Assembly (NCBI RefSeq): GCF_004331485.1
Contig: NZ_SJKD01000001.1
Span: 248,001 to 312,000, forward strand
DNA from: Kribbella capetownensis
GTDB lineage: Bacteria > Actinomycetota > Actinomycetes > Propionibacteriales > Kribbellaceae
Length of the DNA: 64,000 bases
Direction of reading: 5' to 3'
A model generated the notes under the pieces. The model did no database searches and was not told the DNA's origin. It saw nothing but the letters and a program-made list of their open reading frames with translations. Position 1 is the stretch's first letter. Every line of letters begins with the position of its first letter. The position numbers were made by a program, and so were the translations under genes. Positions 36,532-44,804 of the stretch are shown here, piece after piece.

Positions 36532-38220
36532 TCAGGGCAGTGAGTGGACGTGGGATCCGACCTGGTTGGCGAACGCGTTGCCGTTCAACGCGTCCCAGTT
36601 GGTCGACCACGTCATCGCGCCACGCAGCGACGGCCAGGTGGTGCTGGGCTTGAAGTTGCCGCAGTTGGTGCCCTTGGTCAGGCAGTCCAGTGCGTTGTTG
36701 ACGATCGTCGGCGAGACGTACCCACTGCCGGCCGCACGGGACGACGCCGGCAGGCCGAGGCCGACCTGGTCGGGCCGGAGTCCGCCCTGCAGCATGATGC
36801 AGGCCTGCGCGGTGATGAAGTCGACCGTGCCCTGCGAGTACACCTGTCCGTCGCAGCCGTTCATCGAGCCGGAGTTGTAGTACTGCACGTTGACCACGGT
36901 CAGGATGTCCTTGATCGCCAGCGCCAGCTTGAAGTACTCGAACGACGTACTCTGCATGTCGATCGTCTGCGGGGCCATCGCGATCACCAGACCGCTGCCA
37001 AACTGGCTCTGCAGGCTGCGCAGCGCCTGGCCCATGTACTGCGCGTTGACGCCGTTCTCCAGGTCGATGTCGATCCCGTCGAACCCGTACTCCTGCAGTA
37101 CGGCGAGCGCACTGCTCGCGAAGTTGTTCGCAGCGGTGGAGTTGCCGACCGAGATGGTGCCGTTCTGGCCACCGACCGACAGGATGACCTTCTTCCCGGC
37201 AGCCTTCTTCGCGGCGATGTCTGCCTTGAACTGCGCGACGGTGTAGCCACCGAGTCCGGCGGAGTCCAGGTTGAAGGTGATGGCACCTGGCCGAGACGCG
37301 TCCGCATCGGCGAAGGCGACCGCGATCAAGTCGTACGCCGCCGGTACGTCGGAGATCCGCTGGACCGTCGCACCGTTGTTGAAGTTCTGCCAGTACCCGG
37401 TGAGGATGTGCTTCGGCAGGCTGCTGGCCGGCGGGTTCGTCGGACCGCTGGACGTCGTGCCGGAGACGGTGGCGCCGTACGGCGAGCAGTTGCCGCTCGG
37501 GTCACACGCCCGCACCTTGAAGCTGTACGTCGTGCTCGGGCTCAGACCGGTCGCGGTCCAGTTGGTCACGGCGCCGACGTTCTGTGCGGCCGAGGTCCCG
37601 CGCACCACGTCGTAGTGGTCGATGCCGTTCGCGTCCGACGCGGCGGACCAGTTGAGCTGCAACGAACTCGAGGTCGGGTTGCCGACCGTCAGCCCACCAG
37701 GAGTCGACGGCGGCGTGGTGTCCGCGGTCCCACCGGGGCCGTCCAGTACGACGTCATCAGCCTGGTACGCCGGGAGGCCGTACCAGCCATGCAGATAGAT
37801 GGTCACGGACGTGGCCGAAGCGCCGGTGGTGAACGGGACAGTCAGCTGGCTCCATGTGGTGCTCGTGGTCCACGTGCTGGGTCCACCGTCGACGCCCAGA
37901 TAGACATTCGATCCCTTCACCCAGGCAGACAGCGTGTACGCCGTATTGGGCTGTACCGGTATCGATTGGGAGCACCGGGCGATGTCGGCTCCGCTCGGGG
38001 TGGCCTGGAGCGCGTACCTACCGGTGCGGGCCGAGCCGGAGACCGTGCCGGCCGGGCAGGACCACCCGGAGGTGGTGCCGGTTTCGAAGGATCCGTTGGT
38101 GACGAGATTGGTGGCGGCCGTCCCGGTCGAGGGGACCAGGACCAGGCCCGCGAGGGCGAGGAGCAGCGTGAGCAGGACGGGAATGATCGCGGCCTGGGGG
38201 CGGTGTGCAGGCGGGTTCAT
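36532..38220 (-). CDS. secreted GH18 chitinase with CBM4/9-like and Fn3 modules
   Basis: The 562-residue enzyme has a signal peptide (AIIPVLLTLLLALAGLVLVPSTGTA), an N-terminal carbohydrate-binding module of the CenC type (about 37-165; NLVTNGSFETGTTSGWSC), an Fn3 domain (about 170-260) and a GH18 domain from about 275 (ILTGYWQNFNNG). The catalytic motif DGIDIDLEN has Glu388; SVGGQN and QYYN are also conserved, as in ChiC-like chitinases. A LacI-like dyad lies upstream. Confidence 0.93.
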   Translation of the reverse strand: MNPPAHRPQAAIIPVLLTLLLALAGLVLVPSTGTAATNLVTNGSFETGTTSGWSCPAGTVSGSARTGRYALQATPSGADIARCSQSIPVQPNTAYTLSAWVKGSNVYLGVDGGPSTWTTSTTWSQLTVPFTTGASATSVTIYLHGWYGLPAYQADDVVLDGPGGTADTTPPSTPGGLTVGNPTSSSLQLNWSAASDANGIDHYDVVRGTSAAQNVGAVTNWTATGLSPSTTYSFKVRACDPSGNCSPYGATVSGTTSSGPTNPPASSLPKHILTGYWQNFNNGATVQRISDVPAAYDLIAVAFADADASRPGAITFNLDSAGLGGYTVAQFKADIAAKKAAGKKVILSVGGQNGTISVGNSTAANNFASSALAVLQEYGFDGIDIDLENGVNAQYMGQALRSLQSQFGSGLVIAMAPQTIDMQSTSFEYFKLALAIKDILTVVNVQYYNSGSMNGCDGQVYSQGTVDFITAQACIMLQGGLRPDQVGLGLPASSRAAGSGYVSPTIVNNALDCLTKGTNCGNFKPSTTWPSLRGAMTWSTNWDALNGNAFANQVGSHVHSLP

Positions 38221-38269
38221 GCATTACAAACTGTGACTGCATAACTACATTGTCAAGACCCTGCATAAA

Positions 38270-38285
38270 GTGAACGCGCTCTCAC
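38270..38285 (-). promoter_or_regulatory. LacI-like operator upstream of the third chitinase
   Basis: GTGAGAGCGCGTTCAC (reading leftward) is an imperfect palindrome with a GAGCGC core, the type bound by LacI-family sugar regulators in actinobacteria. It lies 50 bp before the start codon. TTGACA follows at 38256-38251, without a good -10 at the normal distance. Confidence 0.5.
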
Positions 38286-38353
38286 GCTGCGAGAAAGTGA
38301 AGAATGTACAGATTCTTGACATAACCGTTGCGAAAATCCGCCGGTAGAAAGGC

Positions 38354-38497
38354 GACGGCCCCCGGCGGGGGGGTGACCGGGGGCCGTCTTCGGCCACGGG
38401 CTCGGGGGGAGGAGCCGGGGGCCGATCAGGAGGCGACAGTCTGCCACTGTCAGGGGGTATGTACCCCCCAAGATCGAATCTCACACATCTCGATTCG
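38354..38497. other. hairpin-rich divergent intergenic region
   Basis: Several inverted repeats stand in series: GACGGCCCCCGG/CCGGGGGCCGTC (38354-38388, 12 bp), GGCTC/GAGCC near 38400-38418, GACAGT-CTGCC-ACTGTC (38435-38451), GGGGGTA-TG-TACCCCC (38453-38468) and CGAATC/GATTCG (about 38475-38497). Both flanking genes point outward, so this is not the end of a known gene. It could be a structured RNA, a terminator of an unseen transcript, or a protein-binding array. Confidence 0.55.
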
Positions 38498-38636
38498 GTT
38501 GCGACCGAGCAAGTATGGACCGAGCGCCCAGGAGTGCCGATCAGGCCTCCCGAGCCAGTGTCACTGTCACACTGCCCAACAGTCTAACGGGAGACCGGCC
38601 GACACAAAAGCCCGGGCCCCTCGGCGTTTCTCTCCG

Positions 38637-39491
38637 ATGCCTATGCTCGACCTCATGGAGCCCCTCGGGACCACTCGGTCCGCCGCCTTCTTCGATCTGG
38701 ACAAGACCATAATCGCCCGTTCGAGCACGCTCGCGTTCTCGCGGCCGTTCTATGCCGGCGGGCTGATCAACCGGCGGACGGTGCTCCGGAGCGCGTACGC
38801 GCAGTTCGTCTACCTGCTCGGCGGGGCGGACCACGACCAGATGGAGCGGATGCGCGAATACATCTCCGCGATGTGTACCGGGTGGGACGTTCGGACGGTC
38901 CAGGCGATCGTCGCCGACACCCTCCACCACATCGTCACGCCGATGATCCACGACGAGGCGGTGGAGCTGATCGAGGCGCATCACGCGGCCGGCCGGGACG
39001 TCGTGATCGTGTCCTCGTCGGGCGTCGAGGTGGTCGAGCCGATCGGCGCGATGCTCGGCGCGGACAAGGTGATCGCCACCCGAATGGTAGTTGCCGATGG
39101 CAAGTACACCGGCGAGATCGCGGAGTACGCCTACGGCCCGAACAAGGCGACCGCGATCCAGGCGCTGGCCCTTGCCGAGGGCTACGACCTCGGGAACTCG
39201 TTCGCCTATTCGGATTCCATCACCGACGAACCGATGCTGGCCACGGTCGGTCACCCACACGCGGTCAACCCGGACAAGGCGTTGCGGCGGCTCGCTGCCG
39301 AGCGTGACTGGCCGGTCCTCGATTTCAAGGAGCCCGTCGGCCTGGCCGAACGGTCACGTTTGCGTGAGGTACGACGTCCCGCGATGGCGGCCGGCCTGGT
39401 CGCCGGACTGGCCGCCGGGGTGTTCCTGCTGGCGTCGCGCCGGCGGTCCCGGCCGGCCTCGGACGGCCTGGGCGGCGGCCCGGAAAGCTGA
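38637..39491 (+). CDS. HAD-IB family phosphatase with C-terminal membrane helix
   Basis: The 284-residue protein has the HAD motifs FFDLDKTI (nucleophile Asp), VSSSG and YSDSITDEPML, as in SerB-like HAD-IB phosphatases. A hydrophobic C-terminus (MAAGLVAGLAAGVFLLAS) followed by Arg residues suggests a membrane anchor. In streptomycetes a homologue lies beside the Ssd/tad cluster. Three close ATG codons (38637, 38643, 38655) are possible starts and none has a strong ribosome site. Confidence 0.85.
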   Translation: MPMLDLMEPLGTTRSAAFFDLDKTIIARSSTLAFSRPFYAGGLINRRTVLRSAYAQFVYLLGGADHDQMERMREYISAMCTGWDVRTVQAIVADTLHHIVTPMIHDEAVELIEAHHAAGRDVVIVSSSGVEVVEPIGAMLGADKVIATRMVVADGKYTGEIAEYAYGPNKATAIQALALAEGYDLGNSFAYSDSITDEPMLATVGHPHAVNPDKALRRLAAERDWPVLDFKEPVGLAERSRLREVRRPAMAAGLVAGLAAGVFLLASRRRSRPASDGLGGGPES

Positions 39492-39750
39492 AGGTTGCTT
39501 CATTGTTCTCAACTGCATGAAGACCTGGCTTCCCCTTCACAGAAAGGGTTTTCAGGAGTACAAAGGAAGCACAAAGGACCTCCGGGTCCGGTAGAGATTG
39601 CACGGCAGCCAGGCACCCACGCGGCGACCAGCCCATCCCAACCGGGCAGCGCGACCCAGGCCTAGTCCTGTGGCGGCAAACAGGTGCACGCATGGTAACC
39701 AGGATGGCGTGCCAGCGACGGCGTTCTCATCTGAGAACGCCGTTCGCACG
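39492..39750. other. intergenic region between convergent HAD and Fic genes
   Basis: About 259 bp without a supportable gene, containing the 26-bp palindrome at 39718-39743. Confidence 0.5.
39718..39743. terminator. 26-bp palindrome, probable terminator of the Fic-like gene
   Basis: ACGGCGTTCTCA-TC-TGAGAACGCCGT starts 7 bp beyond the Fic-like stop. It would form an 11-bp RNA stem on either strand. No U-tract follows, so an operator role is not excluded. Confidence 0.55.
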
Positions 39751-40530
39751 TTACTGCGACCGGACCAGCGGGGACCGTTCGGCACCGAGTGTCAGGACTT
39801 CGCAGGTCCGCAATAACCAGTCACGAACCCCGGTCAATCCTCGCGCTGCGTAGTCACCGAGGCCCGATCCATAGGATCCGGCCAACTCGTAGTGACCAAG
39901 CTCCGGCACCGTGACCCCGACCGGGTCGATGCCCCGGGCAACCAACAGGCAGCGTTCGGCGGCCCGGGCGACGAGTCCGTTCGCGGTGGGGAACGGGCGC
40001 AGGACGGCCAGTTCCGCGTGCACGATGCCCGCGACGACCAGGCCGGGCGCCGTGGTCGGGCGGGTCAGGTTCTGCGCGAGAGCGCTCAGCCGCTCCCACA
40101 TCTCGTCCGCGGGCGGCGCCGGCGGCAGTCCCGGGATGTCGTCAGGTAGTGGCTCGCGGGTGGTCCGCAGATGGCCCAGCTGCTCGTCCGGTCCGAGGTC
40201 CGCGGCCGCCAACTGGTGCAGTCTGGTCCAGACCTGCACCGGCGCGGCGTCCACCCGCGGCGCGAGCGCCATCAGCTCACCGGTCATCCGGACTGCTCCG
40301 GTCGCCAGTCCATCGGCGGCGCCACGCCGTACCTCGTCGAGCGTCGCCGGGCTGCCGGCCAGCGCGGCGGAGGCGTGGGCGCCGCGCAACAGGGCCTCGG
40401 CGGTCATGTCCGAGCCGACCTTGCGCAGACCACGGTCCCGCAGCAGCACGTCGACCGCGTCCCGGGCCGCCCGGGCCGCCGACCCGACCCCCTCCAGCCC
40501 GCCCAGTGGCTCGAACACATCAACACTCAT
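39751..40530 (-). CDS. degenerate Fic-family protein
   Basis: The 259-residue protein is helical and ends with a Fic-like core (GIVHAELAVLRPFPTANGLVARAAERCLL). The canonical HPFx(D/E)GNGRxxR motif is eroded: the catalytic His is replaced by Arg (LRPF) and GNGR by ANGL. AMP transfer activity is therefore doubtful. Homologues sit next to the HAD-IB gene in other actinomycetes, so the pair is conserved. The gene is divergent from the glycosyltransferase, with a palindromic element filling the gap. Confidence 0.75.
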   Translation of the reverse strand: MSVDVFEPLGGLEGVGSAARAARDAVDVLLRDRGLRKVGSDMTAEALLRGAHASAALAGSPATLDEVRRGAADGLATGAVRMTGELMALAPRVDAAPVQVWTRLHQLAAADLGPDEQLGHLRTTREPLPDDIPGLPPAPPADEMWERLSALAQNLTRPTTAPGLVVAGIVHAELAVLRPFPTANGLVARAAERCLLVARGIDPVGVTVPELGHYELAGSYGSGLGDYAARGLTGVRDWLLRTCEVLTLGAERSPLVRSQ

Positions 40531-40538
40531 AGCTGCAC

Positions 40539-40710
40539 CCTAGGGCGTCGCTGGTGGTCCCACGCCTACTGCGCGGCACTCGGCACGGCATCTCGCCGCA
40601 CTGGAGCAAAGACCATGATGGATCCGCATCGAGGCCTTCACTCCAGCGCGCCGAGCTACCGCGCCGAGCACCTGCTCGCGACGACGTGGGACCACCAGCG
40701 ACACCCTAGG
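40539..40710. repeat. palindromic intergenic element, long copy (copy 2)
   Basis: Terminal inverted repeats of 26 bp with one mismatch (left CCTAGGGCGTCGCTGGTGGT, continuing CCCACG) bound a 172-bp element. The interior matches copy 3 (46854-47018) in reverse orientation, including 39 identical bases (40566-40604 against 46994-46956). It fills almost the entire divergent gap between the Fic-like and glycosyltransferase starts. No transposase is encoded. Confidence 0.85.
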
Positions 40711-40720
40711 ATGACGTGGC

Positions 40721-42937
40721 ATGGCGCTCGGCACCGTCCCCAAGTTCAGCATCGTGGTCCCCTGCCATGCCTCGCGGGCCTGGCTGCGACCGTGCCTGGA
40801 CTCGGTGCTGAGCCAGTCGTTCACCGACTTCGAGATCATCGGGGTGGACGACGCCGATCGGGACGGCTCCGGCCGGATCCTGGCGGAGTACGCGGCGGCC
40901 GACCCGCGTGTGCGGGCGCTGCATCTGGACGAGAACGTCGGTTTGGGCCTGGCCCGGAACGCCGGGCTGAAGGAGTGCCGCGGCGAGTACGTGCTGTTCC
41001 TGGACGCTGACGACCTGTACCTGCCCGGCTCGCTGGAGGCGATCGCCGGCCGCATCGATGACACCGACCGGCCGGACATCGTGCTGTTCGACTACGAGCG
41101 GATCTTCTGGGACGGCCGGGTGGTCGGCAACCGGCGGCACGACGCGTTCGCCCGGGAGGGCGCCGGGGTGTTCACCGCCGCCGAGCGGCCGATCTTCCTC
41201 ACCTTCCTCGAGGTGGTCTGGAACAAGGCCTGCCGGCGCGACTTCCTCAGCCGGCACGGTTTCGCGTTCACGGACGGCTTCTACGAGGACGCGCCGTGGA
41301 CCTACTCGACGATGCTCACCGCCGAGCGGATCGCCACCCTCGACCGGGTGGTCGTGCACTACCGGCAGCACCGGACCGGCGGCAACATCCACGCCACCGG
41401 CGGTCGCAGGCAGTGGGACATCTTCCGCCAGTACGACCGGGTGCACGCGTTCATCCAGTCCGACCCGGAGCTGGCCGGCTGGCGGCGGTTCGCGTTCGAC
41501 CGGTCGCTGGACCACATCCTCGCCGTACTGGCCAAGCCGGAGCGGATCGATCCGGACGAGCGGGCCGACTTCTTCCACGCCGCGCACGCGTTCGCGAAGC
41601 GGTGGAAGCCCGAGGGATACACCTCCGACCGCACCGGGCGCGGCTTCAAACGCTGGCTGCTGATCCACGACGACTACGCGACGTACTCCACGCTCAAGCT
41701 GAGTGCGAAGGTGCTGCAGGTCCCGAGTCCGCGCAAGACCGTCGGCAAGCTGCTGCACCGGGCCAAGCTCGACCCGAACCTCGCGGCCTACACCGCCTAC
41801 TGGTTCAAGCAGTACGCGTGCAACCCGCGCGCGATCTACGAGAAGGCGGCCGAGTTGGCGCCGCACCTGCGCGGTGTCTGGGTCGTCGACTCCGACCACG
41901 TGGCCGCCGTCCCGGAGGGTGTCGAGTACGTCGTCGCGGGCTCCCCGGCGTACGGCAAACTGCTGGACCGGGCGATGTACTTCATCAGCAACATGAACTG
42001 GCCGAAGGAGCTGGAGAAGCGGGACGGGCAGATCCACCTGCAGACCCAGCACGGTACGCCGCTGAAGACGATGGGCACCGACCTGCGGCACTTCCCGCAG
42101 GCGGCGAAGGACCTCGACCTGGACGAGTTGATGCGCCAGGTCGACCGGTGGGACTTCAACCTGTCCTCCAACCGGTATTCGTCGGAGATCTGGGAGCGGA
42201 CCTATCCGGCGTACTTCGAGGAGCTCGAGTACGGCTACCCGCGGAACGACCGCCTGCTCACCACGGGCATCGAGGAGGTCCGCGCGATCCGGGCGTCGTT
42301 CGGCTTCGACGACTCGCACTTGGTCGTGCTCTATGCACCGACGTTCCGCGACGGGATCGACTCGATCCGGACTCCGACCGGGGTGGTCGACCTGGGTGGC
42401 ACCGGCGTCCAGCTCGACCTCGACCGGTTGGCAGGTGCGGTCGGCGAGCATGGCCGGGTGCTGGTGCGGACGCACTACTCGTTGTCGACGTCTCCGGAGG
42501 CCAACTCCGGCAGAGTGGTCGATGCGTCCCGGCACCCGCGGGTCGAGGACCTGATGCTGGCCGCCGACGTCCTCGTGTCGGACTACTCCTCCATCACCTT
42601 CGACTACGCGAACCTGGACCGCCCGGTCGTGCTGCTGGCCGAGGATCAGCGCTTCTACAATCGCCGGCGCGGCACCTACTTCGACATCACCGAGTTCCCG
42701 CCCGGGCTGGTCGCGCGGTCGCCGGAGGAGCTGCTGACCATCCTGCAGACCGGTGCGTTCGCGTCAGCCGAGGCGTCCAAGCACCGGCAGCTGTTCCGGG
42801 AGAAGTTCTGCGAGTTCGACGACGGCCGGGCGGCGGAACGAGTGGTACGCCGGGTGTTCCTCGGTGAGACCGACGTACCGGCGATCGTGCCTCTGCACGA
42901 CCGCACTCCGGCAGCCTCGCCACACTCTCATGCATAA
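40721..42937 (+). CDS. bifunctional GT2 glycosyltransferase / CDP-glycerol glycerophosphotransferase
   Basis: The 738-residue protein joins an N-terminal GT-A glycosyltransferase (FSIVVPCHASRAWLRPCLDS, nucleotide-binding LFLDADDLYLPG) to a C-terminal TagF/TarF-like domain (about 360-720; ISNMNWPKELEKRDGQIHLQTQHGTPLKTMG, DYSSITFDYANLDRPVVLL, YFDITEFPPG). It would build teichoic-acid-like wall polymers at the cytoplasmic membrane. The ribosome site AGGA (40708-40711) is partly formed by the end of the palindromic element. Its TAA overlaps the ATG of the argS leader frame. Confidence 0.9.
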   Translation: MALGTVPKFSIVVPCHASRAWLRPCLDSVLSQSFTDFEIIGVDDADRDGSGRILAEYAAADPRVRALHLDENVGLGLARNAGLKECRGEYVLFLDADDLYLPGSLEAIAGRIDDTDRPDIVLFDYERIFWDGRVVGNRRHDAFAREGAGVFTAAERPIFLTFLEVVWNKACRRDFLSRHGFAFTDGFYEDAPWTYSTMLTAERIATLDRVVVHYRQHRTGGNIHATGGRRQWDIFRQYDRVHAFIQSDPELAGWRRFAFDRSLDHILAVLAKPERIDPDERADFFHAAHAFAKRWKPEGYTSDRTGRGFKRWLLIHDDYATYSTLKLSAKVLQVPSPRKTVGKLLHRAKLDPNLAAYTAYWFKQYACNPRAIYEKAAELAPHLRGVWVVDSDHVAAVPEGVEYVVAGSPAYGKLLDRAMYFISNMNWPKELEKRDGQIHLQTQHGTPLKTMGTDLRHFPQAAKDLDLDELMRQVDRWDFNLSSNRYSSEIWERTYPAYFEELEYGYPRNDRLLTTGIEEVRAIRASFGFDDSHLVVLYAPTFRDGIDSIRTPTGVVDLGGTGVQLDLDRLAGAVGEHGRVLVRTHYSLSTSPEANSGRVVDASRHPRVEDLMLAADVLVSDYSSITFDYANLDRPVVLLAEDQRFYNRRRGTYFDITEFPPGLVARSPEELLTILQTGAFASAEASKHRQLFREKFCEFDDGRAAERVVRRVFLGETDVPAIVPLHDRTPAASPHSHA

Positions 42938-43017
42938 TGGTTGACATGTCGATCAGCCTGAAGTCCGTGAGCGCCCTGCGCCCCCGCTTCAGCCTGCGAC
43001 GACGACGCACTGTCTGA
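42937..43017 (+). CDS. putative arginine-rich leader peptide of argS (26 aa)
   Basis: An upstream frame of 26 codons starts at ATG 42937 (overlapping the preceding TAA) and stops with TGA at 43015. Its last third reads LRPRFSLRRRRTV: six arginines in twelve codons, with four consecutive ones (CGA CGA CGA CGC, 42997-43008), CGA being rare in high-GC genomes. It ends 46 bp before argS and its final codons form one arm of a hairpin. This is the layout of a leader peptide that senses charged tRNAArg. A second in-frame ATG is at 42946. Expression is not shown by sequence. Confidence 0.65.
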   Translation: MVDMSISLKSVSALRPRFSLRRRRTV

Positions 43018-43052
43018 ACACCTCAGTCCCTGTTCCAGTGCGTCTGTCTTTG
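43004..43052 (+). promoter_or_regulatory. candidate transcription attenuator in the argS leader
   Basis: GACGCACTG (43004-43012) pairs exactly with CAGTGCGTC (43036-43044) and is followed by TGTCTTTG, a U-rich tract. The upstream arm lies inside the arginine codons of the leader frame, so a ribosome stalled there would block the stem. The argS ribosome site GAAGGA lies next, within a small TGAAG/CTTCA inverted repeat (43051-43064). Confidence 0.65.
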
Positions 43053-43063
43053 AAGGACCCTTC

Positions 43064-44758
43064 ATGTCCGCTGTTCTGCCTGTCCTGGCCACCAGACTGT
43101 CCACTGCCGCCGCGGCCACCTTCGGTCCGTCGTACGGCGAACTCGATCCCGAACTGCGGTCGGCGACCAGACCCGAGTTCGGGCACTACCAGACCAACCT
43201 CGCGCTCCGGCTGGCGAACGCCCTCGGCCGGCCGCCGCGGGAGATCGCCGCGCGCCTGGTCGCGGAGCTACAGGTCGACGACCTGTGTGAGCCGCCGCGG
43301 ATCGCCGGACCCGGGTTCGTCAACCTGACCTTGCGGGCCGAGACGTTGGCCGCGGCGGTGAACGAGCCCGAGACGTTCGGGCCGCGCGGCGAGCGGGTCG
43401 TCGTCGACTACTCGCAGCCCAACGTCGCGAAGCAGATGCACGTCGGTCACCTGCGGTCGACGGTGATCGGCGACGCGCTCTGCAACGTGCTGCGCTACGT
43501 CGGCTACGAGGTGATCCGGCAGAACCATGTCGGCGACTGGGGCACCCAGTACGGGATGATGATCGAGCAGCTCGAGGACGAGGGACTGGACCCGGAATCC
43601 CTTGATCTGCAGGGATTGCAGCTGCTGTACGAGCGGAGCCGGAAGCACTTCGATGCCGATGGCACCTTCGCGGACCGGTCCCGGCTGCGGGTCGTAGCAC
43701 TGCAGTCCGGCGATCCCGGGACGCGGGCGATCTGGCGGCGGATGGTCGACGTCTCGCTGGACGACTTCGAGCAGGTGTACGCGCTGCTCGGATCCGCCCT
43801 GACCCGGGACGACGTGGTCGGCGAGAGTGCGTACAACGACGACTTGCAGCCGATCGTGGACGAGCTGTCCGCGGCTGGTCTGCTGACCGAGTCCGAGGGT
43901 GCGTTGTGCGCGTTCCTGCCCGGGTTCCTCGGCCGGGACGGTCAGCCGCTGCCGGTGATCGTGCGGAAGTCCGACGGCGGCTTCGGCTACAGCGCGACCG
44001 ATCTCGCCGCTGTCCGGCACCGGGTGAACACGCTGCACGCCAGCCGGATCGTGTACGTCGTCGACCACCGGCAGTCCTTGCACTTCGACCAGATCTTCAC
44101 CCTGGCCAGGACGGCCAGCTGGTTGCCGCCGACAACAACCGCCGAGCACGTCAGCTTCGGAACCGTACTCGGGCCGAATGGAAAGCCCTTCAAAACAAGG
44201 GCAGGCGGCACGGTGAAACTGACCGCCCTGCTCAACGAGGCGGTGGCGCGGGCCGATTCACTACTCGAGGGTCGCGACGGCGTGGACCGGCAGACGACCG
44301 CACGCGCGGTCGGCATCGGCGCGGTCAAGTACGCCGACCTGTCCAGCGACCGGGGCAACGACTACGTGTTCGACCTCGACCGGATGGTCGCGATGACCGG
44401 CAACACCGGGCCGTACCTCCAGTACGCGCACGCCCGGCTGACCCGGCTGCTCACCAAGGCCGGCGCATCCGACGGCGAGGTGACCGACCTCAAGGACCCG
44501 GCCGAGGTGAGACTCGCACTGCTGCTGACCGGGTTCGCCGGCACGGTCGCGCAGGTCGCGGAGACACTGCAACCACACCGGCTCTGCACCTATCTGTACG
44601 AGGTCGCCGCCGCGCTGTCCACCTTCTACGAGCAGTGTCCGGTGCTGACCAGCGAGGGCGCGACCAAGGTCAGCCGAATCGCCCTCTGCGTGTCGACCCG
44701 GAAAGTGTTGCAGGATGGACTCGGCCTGCTCGGTATCGCGGCCCCTGACGCCATGTGA
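43064..44758 (+). CDS. argS: arginyl-tRNA synthetase
   Basis: The 564-residue class I synthetase attaches arginine to tRNAArg. It shows the HIGH-type motif MHVGHLRSTVIGD (about residue 125), a KMSKS-equivalent region (FGTVLGPNGKPFKTRAGG), and an anticodon-binding helical domain at the C-terminus (NTGPYLQYAHARLTRLL, then DPAEVRLALLLTGFA). Start ATG 43064 follows GAAGGA. The product of this gene is what an arginine-codon leader would be expected to regulate. Confidence 0.97.
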   Translation: MSAVLPVLATRLSTAAAATFGPSYGELDPELRSATRPEFGHYQTNLALRLANALGRPPREIAARLVAELQVDDLCEPPRIAGPGFVNLTLRAETLAAAVNEPETFGPRGERVVVDYSQPNVAKQMHVGHLRSTVIGDALCNVLRYVGYEVIRQNHVGDWGTQYGMMIEQLEDEGLDPESLDLQGLQLLYERSRKHFDADGTFADRSRLRVVALQSGDPGTRAIWRRMVDVSLDDFEQVYALLGSALTRDDVVGESAYNDDLQPIVDELSAAGLLTESEGALCAFLPGFLGRDGQPLPVIVRKSDGGFGYSATDLAAVRHRVNTLHASRIVYVVDHRQSLHFDQIFTLARTASWLPPTTTAEHVSFGTVLGPNGKPFKTRAGGTVKLTALLNEAVARADSLLEGRDGVDRQTTARAVGIGAVKYADLSSDRGNDYVFDLDRMVAMTGNTGPYLQYAHARLTRLLTKAGASDGEVTDLKDPAEVRLALLLTGFAGTVAQVAETLQPHRLCTYLYEVAAALSTFYEQCPVLTSEGATKVSRIALCVSTRKVLQDGLGLLGIAAPDAM

Positions 44759-44789
44759 CAGTCGCCCTGTGACAGTCGCCCTGTGACAC
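44755..44789 (+). repeat. tandem 14-bp repeat after argS
   Basis: GTGACAGTCGCCCT occurs twice in a row (44755-44768, 44769-44782), followed by the partial unit GTGACA. The first unit contains the argS stop codon. Confidence 0.8.
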
Positions 44790-44804
44790 CCGAAGGAGTT
44801 GCCC

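Noticed and set aside
38515..38640. Upstream extension of the HAD-IB protein
   Set aside because: The added N-terminus is low-complexity and covers the hairpin region; motif DLDKT normally lies near the protein start.
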